Of a stretch of 64,000 nt of DNA, positions 11,299-18,538 are shown in pieces. This stretch comes from Granulicella rosea. Its GTDB lineage: Bacteria > Acidobacteriota > Terriglobia > Terriglobales > Acidobacteriaceae. A model generated the notes under the pieces. It saw only the letters and a program-made list of their open reading frames with translations. It was not told the origin of the DNA and ran no database searches. Each line of letters opens with the position of its first letter. Positions within the stretch are counted from its first letter, which is position 1. Where the stretch lies: assembly GCF_900188085.1 (NCBI RefSeq), contig NZ_FZOU01000001.1, positions 248,001 through 312,000 on the forward strand. The letters are read 5' to 3'. The position numbers and the translations under genes were made by a program.

Positions 11299-11805
11299 TC
11301 AGTTCCCGTCCACGCCATGCAGTGCGCCGATATGCCGCTTCACAATCCGGTCCGTCTGCGCCGCGAACTTCTTATAGCTCTCCGTGCCGTCCATCGACTC
11401 CTGGGCGAAGAGCTTCTCGTCCTTGTCGTGAATCTCCGCCATCTCCTGCATATAGGCCGTGTCGAACTCCGGCCCGTTGAGCGAACGAAGGTGATTGAGT
11501 TTCTCGGTGAACTCCGCGTTCAGCGCCGGCGCGATCGGCACATGCTCCATGGCGGAGATGCGTTTCAGTTCCCGGTTGACGCCTTCATGGTCGTGAACCT
11601 CGGCCGTGGCGAGATCCTTCACGTCCATGGCGGAGGCGTGCGACAACGCGAGCTTGCTGGCCTCCACCTCGTACCGCCCGCCCTGCGACACCTTCGCGGC
11701 GAAGGCCTTATCGGTGTCGGACGCGGGCTGCTGGGCCTGGGCCATGCTGCAGGCCGCCAGTGCGAGCGCGGCTGCGGAGAGATTCAATACGCGGTGCATC
11801 TTCAT
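11299..11805 (-). CDS. Secreted DUF4142 protein
   Basis: A 168-residue protein with a signal peptide (MKMHRVLNLSAAALALAACS, cleavage near AQAQQ; the Cys could also be a lipoprotein acceptor). It is followed by a helical DUF4142 domain, a ferritin-like four-helix type: FAAKVSQGGRYEVEASKLAL ... DHEGVNRELKRI ... YMQEMAEIHDKD. Start at 11805 chosen for GAAGGATG spacing; 11811 is also possible. Function of the family is not established. Confidence 0.87.
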   Translation of the reverse strand: MKMHRVLNLSAAALALAACSMAQAQQPASDTDKAFAAKVSQGGRYEVEASKLALSHASAMDVKDLATAEVHDHEGVNRELKRISAMEHVPIAPALNAEFTEKLNHLRSLNGPEFDTAYMQEMAEIHDKDEKLFAQESMDGTESYKKFAAQTDRIVKRHIGALHGVDGN

Positions 11806-11881
11806 GGGCATCCTTCGGACGAGCAGGCTGAACTTCTCCTCCGTTGGATGCGCCCCAGCTCCGCAACGCACGTCTGAAGGC

Positions 11882-12304
11882 TCAGCCGCCGGCCAGCAGA
11901 CGCTGCTCTACCTGCTCCCACCCGCCCAGCATGACGCGGCGCGACATGCGTCCGGCCTGCACGCGCAGCCACTTTCGACGCGACTCCGACTTCTGGAAGA
12001 ACTCGCGCATCATCGCGTCGACCGTCTCGGCGGGCCAGCCGGAGCCGTCGCCGCCCTTCACCGTCAAAGCCTCGTAGAAGACCGGCGCGACCTCATGGAC
12101 GAGGACATGGCGCGCGGACTCCGCCGTCTGTCCGGCGCCACGCAGTTGGGCCGCAAGCTGGTCGTAGTCCGCGCCGTGCATGGCGTTATCGCGGAAGAGC
12201 TGCGCCAGCGCGGTCCAGATGGGCAGGCGCGCGGCGTACTCGGCTGCGGTGGGGGCATCGTTCAGGGAGTGGCTGGCGGTAGGTTCCGACTCATGAACGC
12301 TCAT
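11882..12304 (-). CDS. Hypothetical protein, resembles DUF7079
   Basis: A 140-residue soluble protein. The segments RLPIWTALAQLFRDN, HVLVHEVAPVFYEAL and WPAETVDAMM resemble the DUF7079 family of small uncharacterised proteins; this match is from memory and tentative. A basic C-terminus (SESRRKWLRVQAGRMSRR) follows. It sits between the DUF4142 and iscX genes on the same strand, 49 bases after iscX. Confidence 0.7.
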   Translation of the reverse strand: MSVHESEPTASHSLNDAPTAAEYAARLPIWTALAQLFRDNAMHGADYDQLAAQLRGAGQTAESARHVLVHEVAPVFYEALTVKGGDGSGWPAETVDAMMREFFQKSESRRKWLRVQAGRMSRRVMLGGWEQVEQRLLAGG

Positions 12305-12353
12305 GCAGCCAACCTACTCCCATGACGCCGATGCCGCAAATGGGCATCGCCAG

Positions 12354-12575
12354 CTACACGTCCTTTGCGTCCTGATACTCCTCGTTCCAGGCGGTCTGGA
12401 TCGCCTCGAGAATCGGCTCGGTCGACTTGGCGGGGTTGCCCACGAAACCCGGCAGCTCGGTGACGTAGCGGTGCAGGTCCGTAAAGCGGACGGTGTAGGG
12501 CTCGATCTCGGGATACTTCTCCTGCAGTTGAATGCCAATCTCTTCGGTGTCGGTCCAGTCGATCTCACGGGGCAT
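12354..12575 (-). CDS. iscX: Iron-sulfur assembly adaptor IscX (YfhJ)
   Basis: A 73-residue protein with the IscX pattern IDWTDTEEIG, YPEIEPYTVRFTDLHRYV, LPGF and ILEAIQTAWNEE, close to the E. coli length of 66. IscX binds the cysteine desulfurase IscS and modulates Fe-S cluster assembly. A perfect AGGAG lies 7 bases before the ATG. No isc or suf genes are adjacent, so it stands alone here. Confidence 0.93.
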   Translation of the reverse strand: MPREIDWTDTEEIGIQLQEKYPEIEPYTVRFTDLHRYVTELPGFVGNPAKSTEPILEAIQTAWNEEYQDAKDV

Positions 12576-12596
12576 GATTCTTCTCCTGCCGATAGT

Positions 12597-13127
12597 TTAC
12601 GGCGCTCGATATAGGATGCGCCTGCGGGTGTGGAGGTGCGGCGGCACGGGTCCGTGCGAGATCATCGCTCCGGCGATGCCGCCGCCGAACAGGCATCCCA
12701 GCAGGGCCCCGACACCCGCGCCGCGACCGCCGTCCTGCGAGCCGCCAACGATGGTGAAGACGCCGACGACCGCGCCCGCTACGATCAGGGGAGTCCACTG
12801 GCTGGACTCCACCTGCTGCTCCCCCCAGACCGCAGCCACGTTGCGACGCGGAAAGACGAGGCGGGGCGGCGGTCCGTAGTTGCGGTATGCCGTGCAGGCG
12901 AAGGTCTCGTCGCTGACGTACTCGAGCTGGCAGGAGACGGCGTCGAAGGCGCCCTGCGTCAGCACCGAGACGGTCATGCCGGGTGGCGCCGACCGCAGCC
13001 GCTCCCAGCTCCGGTCATGCACCGCGGCTGGGCTGGCCGGACTGGGTACGGGCGCTTCGGGCAGGCTTTGCTGCGACCTCGCACCGATCGTGCAGAGGAG
13101 CAGGACGAGAGTGGCGATGCGTTTCAT
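12597..13127 (-). CDS. Secreted hypothetical protein with Gly-rich membrane-like segment
   Basis: A 176-residue protein. A signal peptide (MKRIATLVLLLCTIGARS) precedes a Pro-rich linker. A middle region contains a Cys pair (SCQLEY, FACTAY). It ends with two Gly/Ala/Val-rich hydrophobic stretches (LIVAGAVVGVFTIVGG and GAGVGALLGCLFGGGIAGAM) like glycine-zipper elements, then a basic tail. Function unknown. iscX follows 21 bases downstream on the same strand. Confidence 0.72.
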   Translation of the reverse strand: MKRIATLVLLLCTIGARSQQSLPEAPVPSPASPAAVHDRSWERLRSAPPGMTVSVLTQGAFDAVSCQLEYVSDETFACTAYRNYGPPPRLVFPRRNVAAVWGEQQVESSQWTPLIVAGAVVGVFTIVGGSQDGGRGAGVGALLGCLFGGGIAGAMISHGPVPPHLHTRRRILYRAP

Positions 13128-13190
13128 GGTGAGCTTCCCCGCTGTGTGTGACCTGGGAGAAGCCTAGGCGTGCGCGGGCCGGAGTCGGCG

Positions 13191-13226
13191 TTCCTTTGGG
13201 ACACTTTCGGAAGTGTCACAAAGGAA
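13191..13226. terminator. Long imperfect hairpin followed by AAAAGCTTTTT
   Basis: TTCCTTTG-G-GACACTT pairs with AAGTGTC-A-CAAAGGAA around a TCGG loop: 15 pairs with a single mismatch. A further AAAAGCTTTT palindrome adjoins it. It lies between galU and the secreted-protein gene, both on the minus strand. It could terminate galU read-through or serve as an operator for the gene starting at 13127. Confidence 0.6.
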
Positions 13227-13258
13227 AAGCTTTTTCATATCGAACCCGCGAGAAGCCC

Positions 13259-13446
13259 GTCATCTCGACCGGAGCCGCGGACGGCTGTATCGTCTGTGGC
13301 GGAGTGGAGAGACCCCCGCATTTCGTTTTGGCCTTTGTCGATCCTCTTCGCAGGGCAAAACTTAGCCCCCATCCGAAGACGGGGGCTGAGTGAGCAAAAA
13401 CCGATGCGGGGGTCTCTCCACTCCGCTGCGCTCCGGTCGAGATGAC
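13259..13446. repeat. Inverted repeat family B, copy 1
   Basis: GTCATCTCGACCGGAGC on the left mirrors GCTCCGGTCGAGATGAC on the right. Inner arms (GGAGTGGAGAGACCCCCGCAT and its complement) also pair, with a loop of about 80 bases. A second copy is at 25003. Located just downstream of galU. Confidence 0.88.
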
Positions 13447-13472
13447 GAGCGCTTTAGGAGGGATGAGAGTCC

Positions 13473-14351
13473 TTACAGCGGGAAGCTCTTGAGCCACTCG
13501 CGGAAGCTGGGTCCGAGCTGCGGGTTCTTCAACGCCAGCTCCACGGTCGCACGCAGGAAGCCCTGCTTGTCGCCCGCGTCGTGGCGCTTGCCCACGTAGC
13601 TGTAGCCATAGACCTTCTCGTACTGGAGCAGCGCCTTGATGGCGTCGGTGAGCTGCAGCTCGCCGCCCGCGCCGGGCGTGATGCCCTCGATCATCTCGAA
13701 GATCTTCGGCGTCAGGATGTAGCGGCCGATGATGGCGTTCTGGCTGGGCTGGGTGCCGGGCGCGGGCTTCTCGACCATCGTCTTGACAGCGAGCAGGCGC
13801 GGATTCTTTTCGTCCGGGGTGCAATCGAGGCAGCCGTAGGCGGAGATCGCATCGCCCTCAACCACTTCCGAGCCGAGAATCGACGAGCCCGTCTCATAGA
13901 AGGCCTCGACCATCTGCTTCATGCAGGGGGTGTCGGCGTCGACGATATCGTCCGGCAGCAGCACGCAGAAGGGCTCGTTGCCGACCACTTCCTTCGCCAT
14001 CAGCACGGCGTGGCCGAGGCCAAGAGCCTCCGGCTGGCGCACATAGACGATCTTGGCGAGCTTCGAGACCGAGCGCGCAATCTCCAGCAGCGCGGTCTTG
14101 TTCTTGGCGGCCAGCGAGGCCTCGAGCTCCGACGACTTGTCGAAGTGGTCCTCCATCGTCGTCTTGCCGCGACCGGTGACGATGATGATCTCGGTGCAGC
14201 CGGCGGCGACGGCCTCTTCCACACCGTACTGGATCAGCGGCTTATCGACCAGGCACAACATCTCTTTCGGCGTGGCCTTGGTGGCGGGTAGAAAGCGTGT
14301 GCCCATGCCGGCTGCGGGGAAGACAGCCTTGCGAATCTTCTGGTAAGCCAT
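13473..14351 (-). CDS. galU: UTP-glucose-1-phosphate uridylyltransferase
   Basis: Makes UDP-glucose from UTP and glucose-1-phosphate for cell-surface polysaccharides. The nucleotide-binding signature AVFPAAGMGTRFLPATKA, then KEMLCLVDKPLIQYGVEEA, LLPDDI and GGELQLTDAI identify GalU; 292 residues is normal. The start at 14351 (MAYQKI) matches the family N-terminus, although an upstream ATG at 14390 has a better AGG. Monocistronic by layout. Confidence 0.93.
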   Translation of the reverse strand: MAYQKIRKAVFPAAGMGTRFLPATKATPKEMLCLVDKPLIQYGVEEAVAAGCTEIIIVTGRGKTTMEDHFDKSSELEASLAAKNKTALLEIARSVSKLAKIVYVRQPEALGLGHAVLMAKEVVGNEPFCVLLPDDIVDADTPCMKQMVEAFYETGSSILGSEVVEGDAISAYGCLDCTPDEKNPRLLAVKTMVEKPAPGTQPSQNAIIGRYILTPKIFEMIEGITPGAGGELQLTDAIKALLQYEKVYGYSYVGKRHDAGDKQGFLRATVELALKNPQLGPSFREWLKSFPL

Positions 14352-14480
14352 AGAAGGTAATGTCTCTCTCTTGTTTTGAGTTGGTTCCATCCTAGCAAAC
14401 AGAGGTTACCGCGGGCGAGCTACGGATGGGGTACTGACAATGCACCTTTGTGGGATGCGGAATTCAGGGTTGAAGAAAAA

Positions 14481-14660
14481 TTAGCATTTTCGTTCCGGAG
14501 CGCCAGCAGATTGAGCGTGATCTTCTACACGCGTGATGAGAAGTCGCTCCCCTTCCTGACAAAGACTGATACGTGTCCCATGAGCCAGGCTCAGAGCGTC
14601 GCGCATGGCCTTGGGCAAAGTGATACGACCATCGCGGTCCATCTTGGCTGAATGTTCCAT
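14481..14660 (-). CDS. AbrB/MazE/SpoVT-type DNA-binding protein (59 residues)
   Basis: A 59-codon frame: MEHSAKMDRDGRITLPKAMR then ALSLAHGTRISL and ERLLITRV. The DRDGRITLPKAMRDAL stretch is the swapped-hairpin AbrB motif used by MazE-like antitoxins and transition-state regulators. There is no toxin gene (PIN or MazF) next to it, so it is either an orphan antitoxin or a stand-alone regulator. The ribosome site is weak. Assigned from motif; partner and operator unknown. Confidence 0.75.
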   Translation of the reverse strand: MEHSAKMDRDGRITLPKAMRDALSLAHGTRISLCQEGERLLITRVEDHAQSAGAPERKC

Positions 14661-14739
14661 GACGGCACTCTATCACTTGCGGCGGCGTGGCAACGCTTGG
14701 AAGGTGCTGCGCCTTCCACATGGAAACTCATTGAAAAGC

Positions 14740-16524
14740 CTACAGCGTAGGCGAATTGTCGTGCAGCATCGCCTTCCGGATAATCTTGATCGGCGCGAAG
14801 CCCTGCCGCATGAGGTTGTCGTGGAAGGTCTGCAGGTTGAACGCGGCGCCCTGCTTCGCCATCAGGTCGGCGCGGAGCTTCATGATCTGCAGCTTGCCCA
14901 GCGTGTAGTAGAGGTAGGTAGGGTCGGAGGTTCCTCGCTTGGCCTCCATCAACCCGATCGACGGCGACTGATAGCCCTCCTTGACGAAGTACGCGACGGC
15001 ATCCTCGACCGACATGGCTCCGCCCACGCCCGTGTGCATCCGGATGGAGACGACGAAGCGTGCGTCGCGCAGCAGCGCGTCCTGCAGTTGCCCCAGACGG
15101 ATGAGCCGCGCCTCGCGCTTCGCCTCCGGGCTGGCGTCCGGGCCGGCGGCGGCGTAGCCCTGGTCGAGCATCATCTGCTCGGTATAGTGCGCCCAGCCTT
15201 CGATATTGCTGTTCGCGCCCAGCACCTTGCGGATGTTCGACGGAAACTGACTCTGCCAGAGGAACTGCACGTAGTGGCCGGGATACGCCTCATGCACCGC
15301 CGTGGAGGTCACCGTGCCGATGTTGAACGCGGCCATGTGCTCCGCGACGCGCTCCTTGCTCCAGTCCTTTTCGGGCAGCGTCACGTTGAAGTAGGCCTTG
15401 GTCGAGTGCGTCTCGAACGCGCCCGGAGGGTCCATGGACGCCTGCGTGGTGGCGCGCATGAAGGGCGGCGTCTCTTCGAGCGTCGGCTGCACGTCGGACG
15501 GAATGGTAATGATGTGATGCGTGCGGATGAAGGCGATCAGGCTGGCGAACTGGTCCTGAAAGGTCTGCAGCAGCTTGTCCGGCGCGGGGTGAATCGTCGC
15601 GAGTTCGGCGAGCACCTCCAGCGGGGTCTTCGTCGGGTCGACCTCCTTCGCGACGCGCGCAAACTCGGCCTGATTCTTCGCGCGGTCGGCGATGGCGATC
15701 TCGAGCAGCCGGTCAAGCGGCAGGTCGACCATCTCGTCGTAGGCGAGCTTGCGCCGGAAGGTGTCGGCGCCCAGCTTGAAGTCGCCCGCCGAGCGCGGCA
15801 GCAGGTCGGTCTTCAGCCATACACCGTAGTCCTTGAGCGCCTGGATGACGGCGGCGTTCGACTTCGCGAAGGCGGCCCTCAGCTCCGCGTCATCGGCGCC
15901 GGTAAACGCGCTGGGCACATCGGTTTCGAAGAAGCTGACCAGCCCATCGATCTGTTCGAGCGCGATCTCGGTCGAGATGCGCGGCGGATTCTTGAGGTTC
16001 TTGCGCGCGTCGGCCAGCATCTGCGGCATCTGCTTTTCGCGCTCCACCAGCGAACGCAGCCGCGTGTTGGGCGAGGCGTAGTTGCGGCTCATGATGACGA
16101 AGGCCGCGTTGGTCAGGCCGGAGGAGTAGCTGTCCGGATTGTTCTCCCACGGACGGATCACCTCCAGCGTCAACAGCCGCGAGCGAATGTTGCCCAGCAG
16201 CATGCCGCGGTCGTCGACGATGGATGCGTCGAGCGAGCTGGGATCGATGGCGTCGATCTTCTTCTCGTACGCATGCAGCGCGGCTATCTGCTTCTGAATA
16301 CTGGCCGCGCTCATATCCTCAAGCTGCCCGTCATACTCATGCAGACCGGCGGAGGTCGCGGCGCTCGGCTGGTATCGGAAGAAGACGTCCTTCAGGTACT
16401 GGTCGGAGAGGAAGGCGAAGGTCTGGGTGGCGCCATCGGCGGCGATGCGCTGCGCGTTCAGCGGGGTGGGTGGTACGGCCATCAGGGCTCCTGCAAGGAC
16501 TGCGGCGATCAAAACTCTGGACAT
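14740..16524 (-). CDS. Secreted DUF885 metallopeptidase-like protein
   Basis: A 594-residue exported protein. The signal peptide is MSRVLIAAVLAGALMAV, with cleavage near LNAQR. The helical DUF885 domain carries HEAYPGHY near residue 410, an HExxH-like zinc motif, with WAHYTEQMM shortly after as the probable third-ligand region. The family is related to M32/M3-type peptidases, and substrates are unknown. The start at 16524 is chosen for the signal peptide; 16530 is possible. Divergent from the first Flp pilin gene. Confidence 0.87.
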   Translation of the reverse strand: MSRVLIAAVLAGALMAVPPTPLNAQRIAADGATQTFAFLSDQYLKDVFFRYQPSAATSAGLHEYDGQLEDMSAASIQKQIAALHAYEKKIDAIDPSSLDASIVDDRGMLLGNIRSRLLTLEVIRPWENNPDSYSSGLTNAAFVIMSRNYASPNTRLRSLVEREKQMPQMLADARKNLKNPPRISTEIALEQIDGLVSFFETDVPSAFTGADDAELRAAFAKSNAAVIQALKDYGVWLKTDLLPRSAGDFKLGADTFRRKLAYDEMVDLPLDRLLEIAIADRAKNQAEFARVAKEVDPTKTPLEVLAELATIHPAPDKLLQTFQDQFASLIAFIRTHHIITIPSDVQPTLEETPPFMRATTQASMDPPGAFETHSTKAYFNVTLPEKDWSKERVAEHMAAFNIGTVTSTAVHEAYPGHYVQFLWQSQFPSNIRKVLGANSNIEGWAHYTEQMMLDQGYAAAGPDASPEAKREARLIRLGQLQDALLRDARFVVSIRMHTGVGGAMSVEDAVAYFVKEGYQSPSIGLMEAKRGTSDPTYLYYTLGKLQIMKLRADLMAKQGAAFNLQTFHDNLMRQGFAPIKIIRKAMLHDNSPTL

Positions 16525-16678
16525 GGTCATCTCTGGGGTTAGAACGTGTTTGCCCAAGAATAAACCTCGCCCAGGTTGCGCAGAAACTTGATAGCACCTT
16601 TGTGCCATTGAACCAACCTTTGCAACGCGTACCTTGGGTACAGCAACGGACTGGTTACGCCAGCACAAGGGGCCCTTG

Positions 16679-16909
16679 TTGAACGCCTTGAAGAGCATGG
16701 TTTTGAGCTTCCCGGCGACGATCGCGGGAATGCGTCATGGCCTGGGTCGAGTGAACCTGATTCAGGACGAATCAGGTCAGGACCTGATTGAATACGCCTT
16801 GGTTGCCGCGTTGATCGGCGTGGGAGCGATCATTGCACTGCGCGGCCTCTCGACCAAGATTGCCTCCGCGTTCACTTCGGTAGGCAACAACCTGACTAGC
16901 AACGTTTAG
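16679..16909 (+). CDS. Flp/Fap-type pilin, copy 1
   Basis: A 76-residue pilin: short leader, then DESGQDLIEYALVAALIGVGAI, the class III (Flp) prepilin signature with the Gly/Glu/Tyr region and hydrophobic helix. The start is inferred as TTG 16679 with AAGGGG upstream, because the paralog at 17087 begins at the same point with the same codon and length. Flp pilins are assembled by Tad machinery, none of which is in the window. A hairpin follows at 16938. Confidence 0.88.
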   Translation: MNALKSMVLSFPATIAGMRHGLGRVNLIQDESGQDLIEYALVAALIGVGAIIALRGLSTKIASAFTSVGNNLTSNV

Positions 16910-16937
16910 TCATCTCCGATACATACTGCACGACCTC

Positions 16938-16962
16938 AGGGCCTCGATTTCAGCGAGGCCCT
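16938..16962 (+). terminator. Hairpin after Flp pilin copy 1
   Basis: AGGGCCTCG and CGAGGCCCT form a perfect 9-bp stem with a 7-base loop, 28 bases after the pilin stop. The T content after it is low, so it may be a partial terminator or a message-stabilising structure. Confidence 0.6.
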
Positions 16963-17086
16963 ACTTGCGTCCAGGGGTCTCTTCGAACAGCATAGCGCTG
17001 CCCGGCAAGGACAGGCGTAGCACCTTCGCGTTATTAAAGTAACCCATTATTCGATTACCTTGGAATAGCAGTTACGGAGGGTTCCC

Positions 17087-17317
17087 TTGAACGCTTTGAA
17101 GAGATTTGCTTCAAACTTCCCTGCGACCGTCGCGGGCAAGTCTCTCAGCCTTGGCCTCAGCAAATTGATCCAGGACGAATCAGGACAGGACCTGATTGAG
17201 TACGCCCTGGTCGCAGCCCTTGTTGGACTTGGAGCGCTGACCTCCATGAGCAGCCTGGCGAACACGGTCTCGAACGCGTTCAATACCGTGGGCAACAACC
17301 TCACGAGTGGCATCTGA
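17087..17317 (+). CDS. Flp/Fap-type pilin, copy 2
   Basis: A 76-residue paralog of the pilin at 16679: DESGQDLIEYALVAALVGLGAL is nearly identical, and the C-termini VGNNLTSNV and VGNNLTSGI match. Starts at TTG 17087 with an excellent GGAGGG six bases upstream, which fixes the unusual start. The C-terminal globular part differs more than the helix, suggesting specialised subunits. The terminator at 17334 ends the unit. Confidence 0.9.
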   Translation: MNALKRFASNFPATVAGKSLSLGLSKLIQDESGQDLIEYALVAALVGLGALTSMSSLANTVSNAFNTVGNNLTSGI

Positions 17318-17333
17318 CCTCAGGCCAAATCTC

Positions 17334-17380
17334 AAACGACGTTGGGGATCTCGATCGATTCGAGATCCCCAACGTCGTTT
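17334..17380. terminator. Bidirectional terminator with a 21-bp perfect stem
   Basis: AAACGACGTTGGGGATCTCGA pairs without mismatch with its complement around a 5-base TCGAT loop, with T runs on both exits. It separates pilin copy 2 from the convergent ccdC gene and abuts the ccdC stop codon directly at 17381. Confidence 0.95.
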
Positions 17381-17845
17381 TCAGGCTCCGGTGACGCGCC
17401 GGTACTCGAAGTACATACTCACGCGCCAGCGCAGGATCATGCCAAAGGCCAGGATGAAGAAGAGCCCCGCCGTCTGCTGGATCGACATGACCGTATCCAG
17501 ATAGCTGTGCGCCAAGATGCGGACGATCGCCAGCACCACCATGACGGCAAAGAACATCGGCGAACGATGCATCATCACCTGGTTGCCGACCAACGCCAGC
17601 CGCGAGGTGCGCACCAGTGGCCAAGCCAGCAGCAACGCGCCAATCAGAAACGCAGCCGCGGCCCAAAGCAGCGGCACCCGGAACATGGGCGCGAAGAACA
17701 TGCAGAAACCGGTGGACATGCCAAGCGGCGGAATGAGAATCTTGCGCTCCGTCACCGCTGAACGCCCCTCGCGGATGCGCCACATAAGGATGACGAAAAA
17801 GCCCAGGATCGCGCTTACAACCGACATCCAGGGGCGAAGATGCAT
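17381..17845 (-). CDS. CcdC-like membrane protein (DUF1453)
   Basis: A 154-residue integral membrane protein with about five helices. The pattern (VVSAILGFFVILMWRIREGR, ILIPPLGMSTGFCMFF, AFLIGALLLAWPLVRTSRL) resembles Bacillus CcdC, a protein encoded with cytochrome c biogenesis factors but not itself essential for it. No ccd or ccm genes are nearby. Its biochemical role is unknown. Confidence 0.82.
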   Translation of the reverse strand: MHLRPWMSVVSAILGFFVILMWRIREGRSAVTERKILIPPLGMSTGFCMFFAPMFRVPLLWAAAAFLIGALLLAWPLVRTSRLALVGNQVMMHRSPMFFAVMVVLAIVRILAHSYLDTVMSIQQTAGLFFILAFGMILRWRVSMYFEYRRVTGA

Positions 17846-18158
17846 GGTGAAAAAACGTCCGCGTAAAGAAAGTAATGGCCGGCCCTGATGGACGGCTTTC
17901 GTATAGTTTACACGCTCCCTTTAGCCGATGTCGCCTGATTCTCAGGTCTGCGAACCTCTCGACCGGACGAGGTGAGGAATCATCTCCATCCATCGCCCTT
18001 CGAGGCATTTCCCCGAATGGGAATATCTCTGATTTAGGCATGCCCATTGCACAAGAACGTGATTGACTCCTACCCCGATTCAAGAGAGCCTTTATGAACC
18101 CTGATCCCTGAATGCCTGCCTTGGAGAGCTTCATGCGTTTTTGCGTTATCAAGTCTAG
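17846..18158. other. Gene-free stretch before the Rhs remnant
   Basis: About 310 bases with no frame, repeat or hairpin I can support. G+C begins to fall here, marking the left edge of the atypical Rhs segment. Confidence 0.5.
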
Positions 18159-18395
18159 ATGGCCACGTCGTGTTCCAAAAATTTTCAACCCGCAACGAAG
18201 CAGAGCCAACCGCTGGGCAATCTCAGGTCTTCCGCATTCTGGGTCGCCGTATTCGCCAAGATCGCGATCGCCGGCGTGCTTATGCTTTGGAATCTCAGCG
18301 CCACTGCGCAAAGCAATCCCAACCTCGAAAATGGAATCAAGGCCTACGCCGGCTATGACGGTTCGAATTTAGATGCGGTAAGCCTGCAATCCGTC
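18159..18395 (+). pseudogene. 5' fragment of an Rhs/YD-repeat protein gene
   Basis: From the ATG at 18159 the frame encodes a signal/membrane segment (AVFAKIAIAGVLMLWNLSATA), then NPNLENGIKAYAGYDGSNLD, which resembles the N-terminus of secreted acidobacterial Rhs proteins. Normally hundreds of residues follow. Here homology stops near 18390 and YD-repeat sequence resumes in another frame (TDARGVTTTYIYDALNRL). I read this as a large internal deletion with frameshift. The fragment reads on, without homology, to a stop at 18572. Confidence 0.75.
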
Positions 18396-18538
18396 TTCCG
18401 TGCTCGAAGACCGATGCGCGGGGAGTTACCACAACATATATTTATGATGCGCTCAACCGTCTCAATTTCAAGACCTATTCCGACGGAACATCCACGTCCG
18501 CTTTTGGCTACGACGGATACCGCGCAGATGGTGCGCTC

